This document shows, one piece after another, positions 45,095 through 54,436 of a stretch of DNA of 64,000 bases (positions are counted from its first letter, which is position 1; each line of letters starts with the position of its first letter). The position numbers were made by a program, and so were the translations under genes. The DNA is taken from positions 425,034 through 489,033 of the forward strand of contig CAVWIV010000003.1 of the NCBI GenBank assembly GCA_963755155.1, given 5' to 3'. Below the pieces are notes generated by a model. It did not search any database. It was not told the DNA's origin and was given only the letters and a program-made list of their open reading frames with translations. This DNA comes from PALSA-612 sp963755155. Its GTDB lineage: Bacteria; Actinomycetota; Thermoleophilia; Gaiellales; Gaiellaceae.

Positions 45095-46338
45095 GCGAGC
45101 TCCTGCAGGAGGTCGGCTAGCTCACGCACGCGGGTGCGGCGGTCGAGCTTCCGCCGTAGCTCGGGCGCGAGCGGCGTGCCGTCGAGCGAGCCGCCCTGCC
45201 AGCGATCGTGCAGCGACCTCAGGCCCTCGGCGATCGCGGCCGGGTCGTCGGGCGGGACGACGACGCCCGCTCCCGTCTCGCGGATGAGCGCCGCGGCCGC
45301 GCCGTCCGGTGGCACGGACGCGAGGATGGGCCGCTCGGCCGCGAGGTACTCGAACACCTTCCCCGACAGGACGCCCTTGCCGCGGCCGCCCGCCTCCGGG
45401 ATGAGCAGCAGCAGCGCCTCGGAGTCGCGTTGCAGCTCGAGAGCGCGACGGCGCGGTGCGAACTCGTGCAGCTCGAGCCGGTCTCCGAGCCCGAGCGTCT
45501 CCGCCCACTCGCGGTCGGCGGCCCGGAAGTCGCCGACGAATCTCGCTACGGCGTCCAGGCCGGAGTCTGCGAGCGCGGTAAGAAATGGCCGCGGGTCGCG
45601 GCGGCCGAAGAAGCTCCCCGCGTGGGTGATGCGAAACCGTGGGCTCGCGTGATGCTCGAGCCCGGTGAAGTCGTCGAAGTCACACCCGTTCTCGATCGTC
45701 ACGACGTCCGCGCGCGGGCGCAGCGACCGCGTCTCCTCCGCGATCGCGTGCGACGCCGCGACGATGGCGTCGGCGCGGCTCGCTACGAGCCTCGCCACGG
45801 CGTGCCGCATGCGCTCCTTCGCCTTCAACGCTGCCGAGTCGGCGCGCCGGTGCGGATGCGCGAGCAGCGAGTCACGCAGGTCGGCCACCCAGCGCGCGCC
45901 CGTCAGGCGCTGCACTGCGGCGCCCACGAAGTGGACGGATCCGGGCGGGGACGTCGTCAGCACGGCGTCGATCCCCTCGCGCCGGACGATGCGGGCGGCC
46001 GCCGGGATCGCTGTCAGCGTCCAGCCGACGTTCTCGTCGGGAACGAGCAGACGGCGCCCGAAGAGACCCGCCTGAAGGCGTAGGCGGTCGAGGCCGCTCG
46101 TGCCGTGTAACTCCTCGGCCGGACGGCGACCCTCGGGGCCGACGTAGCGCGCCCGGTGAATCCACGCCTGCGTCGGCGGCTTGAGCTCGTCATCGCGGTG
46201 CACCCACCTCGAGTCGTCCGGCGCCAGCACGTGCGTCTCGACGCCCAGCTCGGGTAGATGGGTGGCGAACTTCAGCGGCCGCTGGACGCCGCCACCGCCC
46301 GCCGGCGGGAAGTACAGCGAGACGATGAGCAGCTTCAC
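45091..46338 (-). CDS. GT4-family glycosyltransferase
   Basis: GT-B enzyme of 415 residues. It begins KLLIVSLYFPPAGGGGVQRP, the usual WbuB/PimB-like N-terminus, then ARWVADLRDSLLAHP, ASRADAIVAASHAIAEE, VTIENGCDFDDF, RITHAGSFFGRRDP and a donor site with GGRGKGVLSGKVFEYLAAER and ILASVP. GTG 46338 overlaps the upstream membrane-protein stop. A continuous frame joining it to the upstream gene is caused by a shift there. Confidence 0.9.
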   Translation of the reverse strand: MKLLIVSLYFPPAGGGGVQRPLKFATHLPELGVETHVLAPDDSRWVHRDDELKPPTQAWIHRARYVGPEGRRPAEELHGTSGLDRLRLQAGLFGRRLLVPDENVGWTLTAIPAAARIVRREGIDAVLTTSPPGSVHFVGAAVQRLTGARWVADLRDSLLAHPHRRADSAALKAKERMRHAVARLVASRADAIVAASHAIAEETRSLRPRADVVTIENGCDFDDFTGLEHHASPRFRITHAGSFFGRRDPRPFLTALADSGLDAVARFVGDFRAADREWAETLGLGDRLELHEFAPRRRALELQRDSEALLLLIPEAGGRGKGVLSGKVFEYLAAERPILASVPPDGAAAALIRETGAGVVVPPDDPAAIAEGLRSLHDRWQGGSLDGTPLAPELRRKLDRRTRVRELADLLQELA

Positions 46339-48342
46339 AGGCGGTAGAGAACGTAGCGGCCGTCGCGGTAGACGAGCCGGGAGAGCGAGATCGACGCGGC
46401 GCCAGCGGTCCTGCCGGACGAGCACGTAGTCGGCGCGGTAGCGCCTGGCGATGGCGAGGTCGCCCGTCCTCCCGAAGCGGTTCACGTCGTCGCGGCGCGC
46501 GTACGGCCGGTTGTCCCTCGTATCGGCCACGTGGCCAGGCCGGGCCGCGACGATGTACACGGGCGCGACAGAGGCCGCCCAGTACGCCGTCGAGTCGTCC
46601 GAGAGCAGGACGGCGCCGGCCGGGAGCGCTTCGAGCCGCTCGACAAGCCCTGGGGTCAGCGGGGAGGGCTCGTAAGGCGCCGTCTCCCAGTGGCCGAAGC
46701 CGAAGATCGCTACCGGTAACACGAACGCGCCGGCTACGGCCGCCGACAGCGGTCCCCGGTCGTCGCGCGTTCCCCTCTTGCCGAGCACGGCGGCAACGAC
46801 CAGCGCAACCGCGCCGCCGGCGAGCGCGACCCAGGCTGCGATCGGCGGGCCGCCCTCGTCAAGGCGATACGCGAACTCTCCCGGGTACGCGAGCTCGAGC
46901 GCGATCCCAGCTCCCAGCGCGGCCGGGATCGCCCACCAGGACGCGAGCCGCGCGAGCACGGCCGCTCCCCCGGCGAATGCCGCCGCCAACGGCACGAAGC
47001 CTGCCGCGCGCCGCGCCTGCGAAAGCGACACGGCATCCGAGAACGGCGTGAAGAGCTGTGGGATGAGGAGGATCGCGAGCATCGCTACCACGCCGCCGAG
47101 CACGTATGCCGACCAGCGCCGGCGCGATGCGAACGCGGCGAGCGGAACGACGAGGAGCGCGGCGATGGCGACGGCGCCGGCCCGTCCCAGCATCTCGGGG
47201 GCGAGACGGAAGCTGTCGGCGGAGAAGATGTCCACCTGACCCGGGTAGTGCGCGAGCCCGCGCGCCCGCTCGGCTGCGGACGGGCTATGCGACGCTGTGT
47301 CCTGCACGATCGGCGCTAGCCAGGCGGCCACCGCCCCCGCGGGCACCAGGACGAACGCGAGCCCAGCCGCGCCGCGTGCCAGCTCGCCGCGGGCCAGCAC
47401 GAGCCGCGCGAGGACGTAACCCGCCAGTGGCACGGCGACGAAGATCACGTACGTCGGGTGGACGAGCGCGAGCGCGAGGGAGGCGGCTGCCGCTGTGAGC
47501 CCCGCCGCCCACCCCGGCTTCCTGGCGAAGACGAAGAACGCCGCCACCAACGCCGGGGCCAGCAGGTGGCGCGACGAGGTCGCGGGCAGCGAGAGCGCGG
47601 CGTAGGCGCCGCCGCGTCCCGGCGCCAGGCCTGTGAGCGCGACGGCCGCGAGCAGCGCCGCGATGCCGGCCCACGCCGTCCGGAGGATCGCGACGCCCGC
47701 CTCGTAGGCGACGACGAACGCGACGGGGACGAGCACGCTCGGCTCGTGGAGGAGCGCGGCACCGGCGTCGACTCCCGCGAGCCACGCGACGAGTCCCATG
47801 AGCACGTGCCAGAGCGGGAACGCGTAGCCGGGGTGGAGCCCGCCGTCCACGAACTCGTTCACGGACTCGAGCCCGAGGTTGTCGAACGCCTCGAGCTTGC
47901 GGATGCGGGCGAGGTGGAAGAGCCCGTCGCCGTCGAGTTGGCCGGCGATCGACCAGAGGGCGATGCCGAACAGCACCCCAGCGGCCACGACCCCGAGCGC
48001 GAACGGCGAGGGTCGCCGCAGGGGCTTCATGACGGCGAACGGGAGCGCAACCGCCCCGATCCCGGCGTAGAGCGCGAGGGCCCACCACAGCGGCCCCTCG
48101 ACCGCAAACATCATCGCCGACGCCGCCGTCAGCCCGGCGAGGCTCCAGGAGAGCGCCGCGAAGACGGACTGCTGTCCGAGCGCACGCGCCAGGAGCGCGC
48201 CGGGGACGAGGAGGCAGGCCGTCGCTGCGGCCAGTCGGAGGTAGAGGCCGGCGCCCGTCTCCGGGAACACGTAGGCGAGGGCCAGTGCGGGCAGCGCGAG
48301 CAGCTCCCAGGGCCAGCGGCCGGGTGAGACGCCGGAGCTCAA
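46335..48342 (-). CDS. Large polytopic membrane protein, frameshifted near its end
   Basis: About 668 residues, with many hydrophobic segments and a short soluble tail of roughly 120 residues. Signature loops are DGDGLFHLARIRKLEAF, followed by GLHPGYAFPLWHVLMGL, similar to DUF6541/GT-C-type actinobacterial proteins. The tail has LLSDDSTAYWAASVAPVYIV and ARRYRADYVLV, then, after a shift near 46400, LSRLVYRDGRYVLYRL and a TGA overlapping the next GTG. TTG 48342 overlaps the GT2 stop as TTGA. A glycosyltransferase role is inferred from context. Confidence 0.75.
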
Positions 48343-49229
48343 CGAGGCTCGTCGACGAGCTGGGACGCGGAGCCGGAGGCAAGCCACGACGCGACGTCCG
48401 CGTACATGCGCCGGCGGTCGCCGCGGAACACGAGGCCGCGGACCCGCAGCGCCCACAGCATCAGCCGCCTCGCGCGATCGGCCTCGCGCGCGCCGTGGTG
48501 CTTCGCGAAGAACCGGAGGTGGCTGCGCACGTTCTCCTTGAACATCCGTCCTCCGTGCGCGGCGCCGCTCACGTGGACGACCTCCGCGGCGGGGTGGAAG
48601 ACGACGGTCCAGCCGGCCTGGTGGAAGCGGTAGCACCAGTCCGTCTCCTCGCTGAAGAGGAAGAACGCGGCGTCTGGTGGGCCGACCGCGTCGATCGCAT
48701 CCCGGCGCACGAGCAGCGACGCCCCCATCACCCAATCGACCTCGCGGGTTGCCCTGTGATCGAAGTCGCCGGCATAGAACGCGTTCAGCGCACGGGAGCG
48801 GGGCGCGAGCTTGCGGAGGAAGTAGTACTCCGTCGCCAGCCTCCAGAGCGTCGGAAAGCCGCGCACCGAGCGCTGGAGCGACCCGTCCGGGTTCAGGAGC
48901 CTCGGCGCGATGATCGCAGCCTGGGCGTGACTCTCGGCGTACGCGACCAGCGCCTCGACGGCGCCGTCCGAGATCCACGCGTCGGCGTTCAGGAGCAGGA
49001 CGAACCGGCCGGAGGCGGACTCGATCCCGCGGGCCCAGCCCGCAGCGAGACCGAGGTTCGGCTGCTCCACTAGCTGCACGTCCGGAAACCGCTCGCGGAC
49101 GAGCGCGACGGTGCCGTCCGTCGAGCCGTTGTCGACGACGATCGTCTCGTACGCCGCGGCGCTGTCCAGGCAGCGCTCCAGCCAGGGCAGCGCGTTGTAC
49201 GTCACCACGACGACTGAGACATCAGCCAT
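48339..49229 (-). CDS. GT2-family glycosyltransferase (rhamnosyltransferase-like)
   Basis: Inverting GT-A enzyme of 296 residues: VVVVTYNALPWLERCL, IVVDNGSTDGTVALV, NLGLAAGWARGIE, FVLLLNADAWI with the DxD-type metal site, and VMGASLLVRRDAI followed by SEETDWCYRFHQAGW. This is the WbbL/RfbN pattern, often dTDP-rhamnose dependent, which would use the product of rfbACDB. ATG 49229 overlaps the upstream stop by 8 bases. Confidence 0.9.
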   Translation of the reverse strand: MADVSVVVVTYNALPWLERCLDSAAAYETIVVDNGSTDGTVALVRERFPDVQLVEQPNLGLAAGWARGIESASGRFVLLLNADAWISDGAVEALVAYAESHAQAAIIAPRLLNPDGSLQRSVRGFPTLWRLATEYYFLRKLAPRSRALNAFYAGDFDHRATREVDWVMGASLLVRRDAIDAVGPPDAAFFLFSEETDWCYRFHQAGWTVVFHPAAEVVHVSGAAHGGRMFKENVRSHLRFFAKHHGAREADRARRLMLWALRVRGLVFRGDRRRMYADVASWLASGSASQLVDEPR

Positions 49230-50199
49230 GGCGGACGGAGGGGCTCTGGGGCCGCCGTAGCCCCTCCCACGCGAGGACGAGCGCGCCCGGTAGCGCCATA
49301 GCGATCGTCACGAGGAAGAAGAGGAACCCGGCGGCGAACGCGGCGTCGGCGGACACGCCGAGCTGGCCGAGGAAGCTCACGAAGAACGCCTCGCGCACGG
49401 CGAGCCCGTTGACGGTGAACGGGACGAGCATGACTAGGAAGAGCAGCGGGCCCATGACGTAGTAGACCCTCGGCGAGAGGTCGATGCCGACCGCCTTGCC
49501 CGTGCACCAGATCGCCAGCACGCGCACCGCCTGGATGGCGAGCGTCAGCGCGAAGACGCCGACGAGCAGCCGCGTGTGCGCGCGATACGCGTGCACTCCC
49601 TCGTACACGGCGCGGATGGGCCGGTCGACCCTCAGCCGGCGGAGCAGCGGCACCGTGCGCGCGAGCGGCCTCCGCGCTGTCTGCGAGAAGACGGCCACGC
49701 CCAACAGCACGGTCGCGACGACGAACGCGAGCTCGATCCAGAGGTAGGCGCCGACGTCGTACTCGCCGAGTGCGAGCGCGAAGCCGACGGCGGCGAGCGC
49801 AAGCGTCGCCGAGCCGCCGAGGGCGCGCTCGAGCAGCACCGAGCCGGCGATCGGCCCGCCGCGGCCGGGATGCCGGCGCGACGTCTCGAAGATCCGCGCC
49901 GCGTCGCCGCCCACCGCGGTCGGCAGGATCTGCCCAGCCGTGTAGCCGACGAAGTACGCGCGGGTCAGCCAGCCGAAGCCCTCGTCGATCGAGCGTGCCC
50001 GCAGCAGCCGCTGCCAGCGCCACGCCATCGGCAGCACCGTCACCGTCATGATCGCGACCGCAGCCGCCAGGTACCAGTAATCGGCGTCGGCAAGGATGTC
50101 GACCGTCTGGTCGAGGTCGATCTTCCAGACGATGTACCCAAGACATAGGCCGGTGACGACGAGCGTCGCGAGGACACGCACGCTGCGGCGTCCTCTCAT
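49222..50199 (-). CDS. LPG_synthase_TM (UPF0104) flippase-like membrane protein
   Basis: Protein of 325 residues with about eight hydrophobic segments. It begins VRVLATLVVTGLCLGYIVWK and contains WYLAAAVAIMTVTVLP, GYTAGQILPTAVGGDAARI and PFTVNGLAVREAFFVSFLGQ, which are motifs of the family that includes the MprF flippase region and AglD. Here it probably aids translocation or synthesis of a lipid-linked glycan. ATG 50199 overlaps the aminotransferase stop. Confidence 0.88.
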   Translation of the reverse strand: MRGRRSVRVLATLVVTGLCLGYIVWKIDLDQTVDILADADYWYLAAAVAIMTVTVLPMAWRWQRLLRARSIDEGFGWLTRAYFVGYTAGQILPTAVGGDAARIFETSRRHPGRGGPIAGSVLLERALGGSATLALAAVGFALALGEYDVGAYLWIELAFVVATVLLGVAVFSQTARRPLARTVPLLRRLRVDRPIRAVYEGVHAYRAHTRLLVGVFALTLAIQAVRVLAIWCTGKAVGIDLSPRVYYVMGPLLFLVMLVPFTVNGLAVREAFFVSFLGQLGVSADAAFAAGFLFFLVTIAMALPGALVLAWEGLRRPQSPSVRHG

Positions 50200-51347
50200 C
50201 CCTGAGCCCCGCTGAACCGCGCGTGCACCCGGCGTAACGCGTCGATCGCATCCGCGATGTCGTCGTCCGAGTGCGCGGGCGACAGCGGCAGCGACAGCAC
50301 CTCGTCGCCGGCCCTCTCCGCGACCGGCAGCGCCGGCTGCTCCGGGAAGCGGTCGCGGTACGCGCTCAGCCTGTGCACCGGGAGGAAGTGGATGCTCGTC
50401 CCGATCCGCTCCTCGGCCAGCGCGCGCTGGTACTCGTCGCGCGTCGCGCCCGCCCGCTCCGGGTCGACCCGCACGACGTAGAGGTGCAGCGCGTGCAGGT
50501 CGCGAGGATCCCGCGCCAGCGGCTCGATGCCCTCGAACTCCGCCACCGCCTCGTCGTACGCCTCGACGTGACGCAGGCGGATCTCGCGATGCCGGTCGAG
50601 CTTGTCCAGCTGGCAGAGCGCGATCGCCGCGAGCACGTCGGACAGATTCGCCTTGTAGCCGGGCACCGCGATGTCGTAGAGCGAGCCGTGGCCGCGCCGC
50701 ATGACGCGAAGGTCGTCGATCGCGGCTGCGACGTCGTCGCGGTCGGTTGTGATGACTCCGCCCTCGCCGGCGGCGACGTTCTTCGTCGCGTAGAGCGAGA
50801 AGCACGTGGCAGCCGACAGCGCCCCGATCTTCCGGCCGCGGTATTCGCTCTCGACGGCGTGCGCGGCGTCCTCGACGACCGGCAGCCCGAGCGCCCACAG
50901 CGGGTCGAGGTCGGCGGGCTGCCCTGCGAGGTGCACCGGCAGGATGGCCTTCGTCCGCGGGCCGACGAGGGACGCGGCGTGCTCCGGATCGATATTGAGA
51001 TCCGAGGCGCGAACGTCGGCGAACACCGGCGTCGCGCCGGTGTGGACGATGACGTTCGCCGTCGCGGGCCACGTGATTGGCGTCGTGATCACCTCGTCGC
51101 CCGTTCCCACGCCCAGAGCGAGCAGCGACAGGTGCATCGCCGCCGTTCCCGACGTGACGGCGAGCGCGTGCTTTGCGCCGACGTACTCGGCGAAACGGCG
51201 CTCCAGCTCGGCCGCGTTAGGCCCCGTCGTCAGCCAGCCCGAGCGAAGCGTCTCCGCGACGGCAGCGATCTCCTCCTCGCCGATTGCAGGAGGCTGGAAG
51301 CCGAGGAAGGTGGTTCTAGGCGATCTCGACGGGGGCGCGGTTCTCAA
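50196..51347 (-). CDS. DegT/DnrJ/EryC1/StrS aminotransferase
   Basis: PLP-dependent enzyme of about 383 residues that installs amino groups on keto-sugars. Seen are GEEEIAAVAETLRSGWLTTGP, the phosphate-binding ALAVTSGTAAMHLSLLALGV, ITTPITWPATANVI, VVEDAAHAVESEYRGR and CFSLYATKNVAAGEGGVI with the Schiff-base lysine. The C-terminus has YKANLSDVLAAIALCQL. No ATG or GTG lies near the expected start; TTG 51347 is the best candidate and overlaps the ATP-grasp gene by 32 bases. It may act on the keto-sugar made by the adjacent SDR. Confidence 0.88.
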   Translation of the reverse strand: MRTAPPSRSPRTTFLGFQPPAIGEEEIAAVAETLRSGWLTTGPNAAELERRFAEYVGAKHALAVTSGTAAMHLSLLALGVGTGDEVITTPITWPATANVIVHTGATPVFADVRASDLNIDPEHAASLVGPRTKAILPVHLAGQPADLDPLWALGLPVVEDAAHAVESEYRGRKIGALSAATCFSLYATKNVAAGEGGVITTDRDDVAAAIDDLRVMRRGHGSLYDIAVPGYKANLSDVLAAIALCQLDKLDRHREIRLRHVEAYDEAVAEFEGIEPLARDPRDLHALHLYVVRVDPERAGATRDEYQRALAEERIGTSIHFLPVHRLSAYRDRFPEQPALPVAERAGDEVLSLPLSPAHSDDDIADAIDALRRVHARFSGAQG

Positions 51348-52563
51348 CAACGCGAAAGCGTACGCGTCTCGCGGCGCGCCTACCGCGTGCCACTGCCTGC
51401 TTGCGGCTCTCGCCGACCGCCAGCACGGCCCCGGCGCGATCCGATCCCTGGCGCAGCGGCCGGGACTCGTCGCCCGGCTCGCGATAGACGCGCACCCAGA
51501 CGACGCCGTCCGACTCCTCGGCCCGCTCGACTCCCTCCACGGCGCCGACCGTCCCCTCGGGCGCGACGAGAAAGCGCACGCACGCACCACCCGCATCCGA
51601 GCCAGGTGACAACTCGACACTGGGAATCTCGTCGCCGAAAGCGGCCGCGATCGCGAGCCCGTTGAGATCGACGCCGAGCGCCGCCTGGCAAAGCTCCGCG
51701 TCGTGGCCTCCGCCGAGCCGCGCAGCCAGCTCGCCCACCACCGGGCCGTCCTCGCCCACAAGCACCTGCGTGTACGTCGGCCCGTCGAGGATCCCGATGG
51801 CCTCAGCCGCAGCGCGCGCCACCGAGGCGGCCGCATCGACGATCGACGGAGGCTCTTCGCTCGGCCAGACGTGCGCGAGCGCGACGCCGAACGCCGGAGG
51901 GTCGGCGACGACACGATCCGTCACGGTGAGCGGGTGGAACTCGCCGTCCACGGAGAACGCGTTGACCGTCAGCTCCCGGCCGGCGACGAGCTGCTCGACG
52001 AGCGCCACCGGCCCTCGTGCCGCATCGAGCGCGAGAGCGAACGCATCGGCGACCTCCTCCGGTGTCTCCACGATCGCCAGCCCGCGTTGCCCCTGGCGGT
52101 CGGGTGGCTTGACGACGCACGGAAAGCCGAGCTCGCCGGCGGCCGCAATCGCCTCGTCGACGGCCGCGCAGACGCGGAAGGGCGTGTGCGGGACGCCCGC
52201 CTCGACCAGGCGCTCGCGCTGCTTGAGCTTCGAGATCGCGAGCTGGGCCACCTGCGGCTCGAGCGGATGAGAAAGGTTGTGTCGCGCGGCGATGCGGGCC
52301 GCGATAGCGACCGGAAAGTCGATTCCGGGAGCGATGACACCGCCGACCTGCTCCGCTGCGGCAAGCCGGTCGATCGCCGGCTCGTCCTCCACCGACACGA
52401 TCGCGCGCCGGTCCGCATGGCGAAAACCGGGCGCCGCCGGATCGCGGTCGACGGCGACGACGTAGAGGCCGCGCTCGGCGGCCGCCTCGAGCAGCCCGAG
52501 CTGCCCGGCGCCTGCGCCTAGGACGAGTAGACGCCGACGCTGCGAGCCTGTATCCCCCTCCAC
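51316..52563 (-). CDS. ATP-grasp enzyme
   Basis: Protein of 415 residues with the biotin carboxylase-like N-terminal LLVLGAGAGQLGLLEAA, GVIAPGIDFPVAIAARIA, the grasp domain starting QLAISKLKQRERLVEAGVP, FPCVVKPPDRQGQRGL and the metal-binding GPVVGELAARLGGGHDAELC. Such enzymes join a carboxylate, often an amino acid, to an amine. Next to an aminotransferase this suggests acylation of an amino-sugar, for example with an amino acid; this is inference. GTG 52563 overlaps the SDR gene by 46 bases. Confidence 0.85.
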   Translation of the reverse strand: MEGDTGSQRRRLLVLGAGAGQLGLLEAAAERGLYVVAVDRDPAAPGFRHADRRAIVSVEDEPAIDRLAAAEQVGGVIAPGIDFPVAIAARIAARHNLSHPLEPQVAQLAISKLKQRERLVEAGVPHTPFRVCAAVDEAIAAAGELGFPCVVKPPDRQGQRGLAIVETPEEVADAFALALDAARGPVALVEQLVAGRELTVNAFSVDGEFHPLTVTDRVVADPPAFGVALAHVWPSEEPPSIVDAAASVARAAAEAIGILDGPTYTQVLVGEDGPVVGELAARLGGGHDAELCQAALGVDLNGLAIAAAFGDEIPSVELSPGSDAGGACVRFLVAPEGTVGAVEGVERAEESDGVVWVRVYREPGDESRPLRQGSDRAGAVLAVGESRKQAVARGRRAARRVRFRVVENRAPVEIA

Positions 52564-53516
52564 CAGGCCTCATTGTCGCGATACCACGCGACGGTGCGTT
52601 CCAGGCCGTCCTCGAACCGCGTGCGGGCCTGCCAGCCGAGGAGGCGCGCCGCCTTGTCGGTCGAGCCGATGTGGCGCTGCACCTGGCCGGGCCGCTCCTC
52701 GACGTGCTCCTTCAGCGACGACGGCTTGCCGAGCGTCTCCAGCACGAGATCGGCAATCTGCGACACCGAGAGATCGATGCCGGTGGCGACGTTGATCACC
52801 TGTCCGGAGACCGCGGCGAGATCGGCGTCGATGGCGGCCTCGATCGCCTCGGCGTCGTCGTCGACGTACAACCAGTCCCGCGACGCCTGCCCGTCGCCGT
52901 GCACGGTCAGCGGCTCGTCGCAGAGCGCGCTCGTGATGAACCGCGGGACGAGCTTCTCGGGATGCTGCCTCGGCCCGTAGTTGTTGAACGGCCGGAGGAT
53001 GACGATGGGCAGGCCGTACGTCACGGCATATGCGTACGCGAGCCGGTCGGCGCCGGCCTTCGTCGCCGCGTACGGGCTGCGGGGGTTGAGCGGGTGCTCC
53101 TCGCCCATGGGCGCGTGCTCGGCCGTGCCGTACACCTCGCTCGACGAGATGAGGACGAAGCGCTCGACGGGCGTCTCGCGAACGGCGTCGAGGAGGATCT
53201 GCGTGCCCTCGACGTTCGTCGTCACGAACTCCGAGGCGCCTTCGCGGATCGACTTCTCGACGTGCGACTCGGCGGCCGCGTTCACGATCACATCCACGCC
53301 CGCAACCACCTCGCGCACGAGCTCGGCGTCGCGGATGTCGCCCTCCACGAACGCGAGCCGCTCGTGCGACATCACGTCCGCGAGGTTCTCGATGTTGCCG
53401 GCGTACGTGAGCGCGTCGAGCGACACGACCTCATGCGAGGTCGCCATAAGCAGGTGCCGGACGACGTTCGACGAGATGAACCCGGCGCCGCCCGTCACGA
53501 GAACGCGCTTGCTCAT
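52518..53516 (-). CDS. NAD-dependent epimerase/dehydratase, dTDP-glucose 4,6-dehydratase-like
   Basis: Extended SDR of 332 residues. Motifs are VLVTGGAGFISSNVVRHL, LISSSEVYGTAE, YAATKAGADRLA and NNYGPRQHPEKLVPRF. The last two and the HGDGQASRDWLYVDDDAEA segment are RfbB-like. Compared with the rfbB at 1126-2115, the catalytic STDEVYG is SSSEVYG, so the Asp-Glu pair is reduced to Ser-Glu. It may be a 4-epimerase, decarboxylase-like or NDP-hexose dehydratase. ATG 53516 overlaps the GT2 stop by 4 bases. Confidence 0.85.
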   Translation of the reverse strand: MSKRVLVTGGAGFISSNVVRHLLMATSHEVVSLDALTYAGNIENLADVMSHERLAFVEGDIRDAELVREVVAGVDVIVNAAAESHVEKSIREGASEFVTTNVEGTQILLDAVRETPVERFVLISSSEVYGTAEHAPMGEEHPLNPRSPYAATKAGADRLAYAYAVTYGLPIVILRPFNNYGPRQHPEKLVPRFITSALCDEPLTVHGDGQASRDWLYVDDDAEAIEAAIDADLAAVSGQVINVATGIDLSVSQIADLVLETLGKPSSLKEHVEERPGQVQRHIGSTDKAARLLGWQARTRFEDGLERTVAWYRDNEAWWRGIQARSVGVYSS

Positions 53517-54436
53517 AGCTCCTTTTCGATCGTGTAGAGAGGGCGGCCTTCCACGTCTCGCTGGATTCTGCCGAGATACTCGCCGACGAGCGCGAGGATG
53601 AAGCCCTGGATGCCCAGGACGAACACGATCGCGGCGCCGCCGAACAGCGGGCCCGGGAAGTCGTCCTCGCCGATCCAGTACACGACGCCGTACACGCCGA
53701 GCGCAAACGCGGCGAGCGAGCAGACGATGCCGAGCGTCACCCCGATCCACTGGATGGGTTGCGGCCAGAAGCCCGCGAGCACATGGAGCGCCAGCCGCGT
53801 CAACCGCAGGGGCGAGTAGCGGGACGAGCCTTGCCGTGCCGCGTGCTGGACGTCGACCTCGACGACCTTTCCTCCACCCGAGAGCACGAGCGCCTTCGTG
53901 AACTTCTGCTTGCCGATCGCGCCGAGCATCGGCGTGATCGCGTCGCGGCGGTACGCGTTGAAGGCGCAGCCGAAGTCGGAGACGGCAATTCCCGTGAAGC
54001 GGCGCAGCATGCCGTTGATGAGCTTCGACGGCAGCGTCCGCCCCCAGGAGTCGCGGCGGGCGACTCGCCGACCGCTGGCGACGTCGGCCCCTCCGTCGAC
54101 GGCCGCCACGAGCTTCGGGATGTCCTCGGGCGCGTTCTGGAGATCGCCGTCCATCGTCACGACGACGTCGCCACGCGCCCGCGCGAGACCTGCGTGCATG
54201 GCCGGATGCTGGCCGAAGTTCCGGCGGAAGCGGACGGCCCGCACGCGCTTGTCGCTCGCGTGGAGACGCTCGAGCTCGGCGAACGTGCCGTCGGTCGACC
54301 CGTCGTCCACGAAGATGATCTCGTACCGCTTGCCGGCCGCGTCGAGCGACGAGACCGTGCGCCGATAAAGCTCGTCGAGCGACGCCGCCTCGTCGAAGAG
54401 CGTGACGACGACCGAGATGTCGGGATCTCGCGTCAT
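53513..54436 (-). CDS. GT2-family polyprenyl-phosphate glycosyltransferase (ArnC/GtrB-like)
   Basis: GT-A enzyme of 307 residues with two C-terminal membrane segments. Features are VVVTLFDEAASLDELYRRT, IFVDDGSTDGTFAELE, RRNFGQHPAMHAGLARARG, VTMDGDLQNAPEDIP with the metal site, and SKLINGMLRRFTGI. The membrane part is LGIVCSLAAFALGVYGVVYW and FGGAAIVFVLGIQGFILALV. This layout matches bactoprenol glucosyl- or 4-deoxy-4-formamido-arabinosyl-transferases that load a sugar on polyprenyl phosphate, possibly for the GT-C proteins. Confidence 0.9.
   Translation of the reverse strand: MTRDPDISVVVTLFDEAASLDELYRRTVSSLDAAGKRYEIIFVDDGSTDGTFAELERLHASDKRVRAVRFRRNFGQHPAMHAGLARARGDVVVTMDGDLQNAPEDIPKLVAAVDGGADVASGRRVARRDSWGRTLPSKLINGMLRRFTGIAVSDFGCAFNAYRRDAITPMLGAIGKQKFTKALVLSGGGKVVEVDVQHAARQGSSRYSPLRLTRLALHVLAGFWPQPIQWIGVTLGIVCSLAAFALGVYGVVYWIGEDDFPGPLFGGAAIVFVLGIQGFILALVGEYLGRIQRDVEGRPLYTIEKEL

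Noticed and set aside
45091..48342. Giant membrane protein fused to a glycosyltransferase
   Set aside because: A one-base shift near 46400 hides a normal terminus LSRLVYRDGRYVLYRL and stop that overlaps the GT4 start codon.
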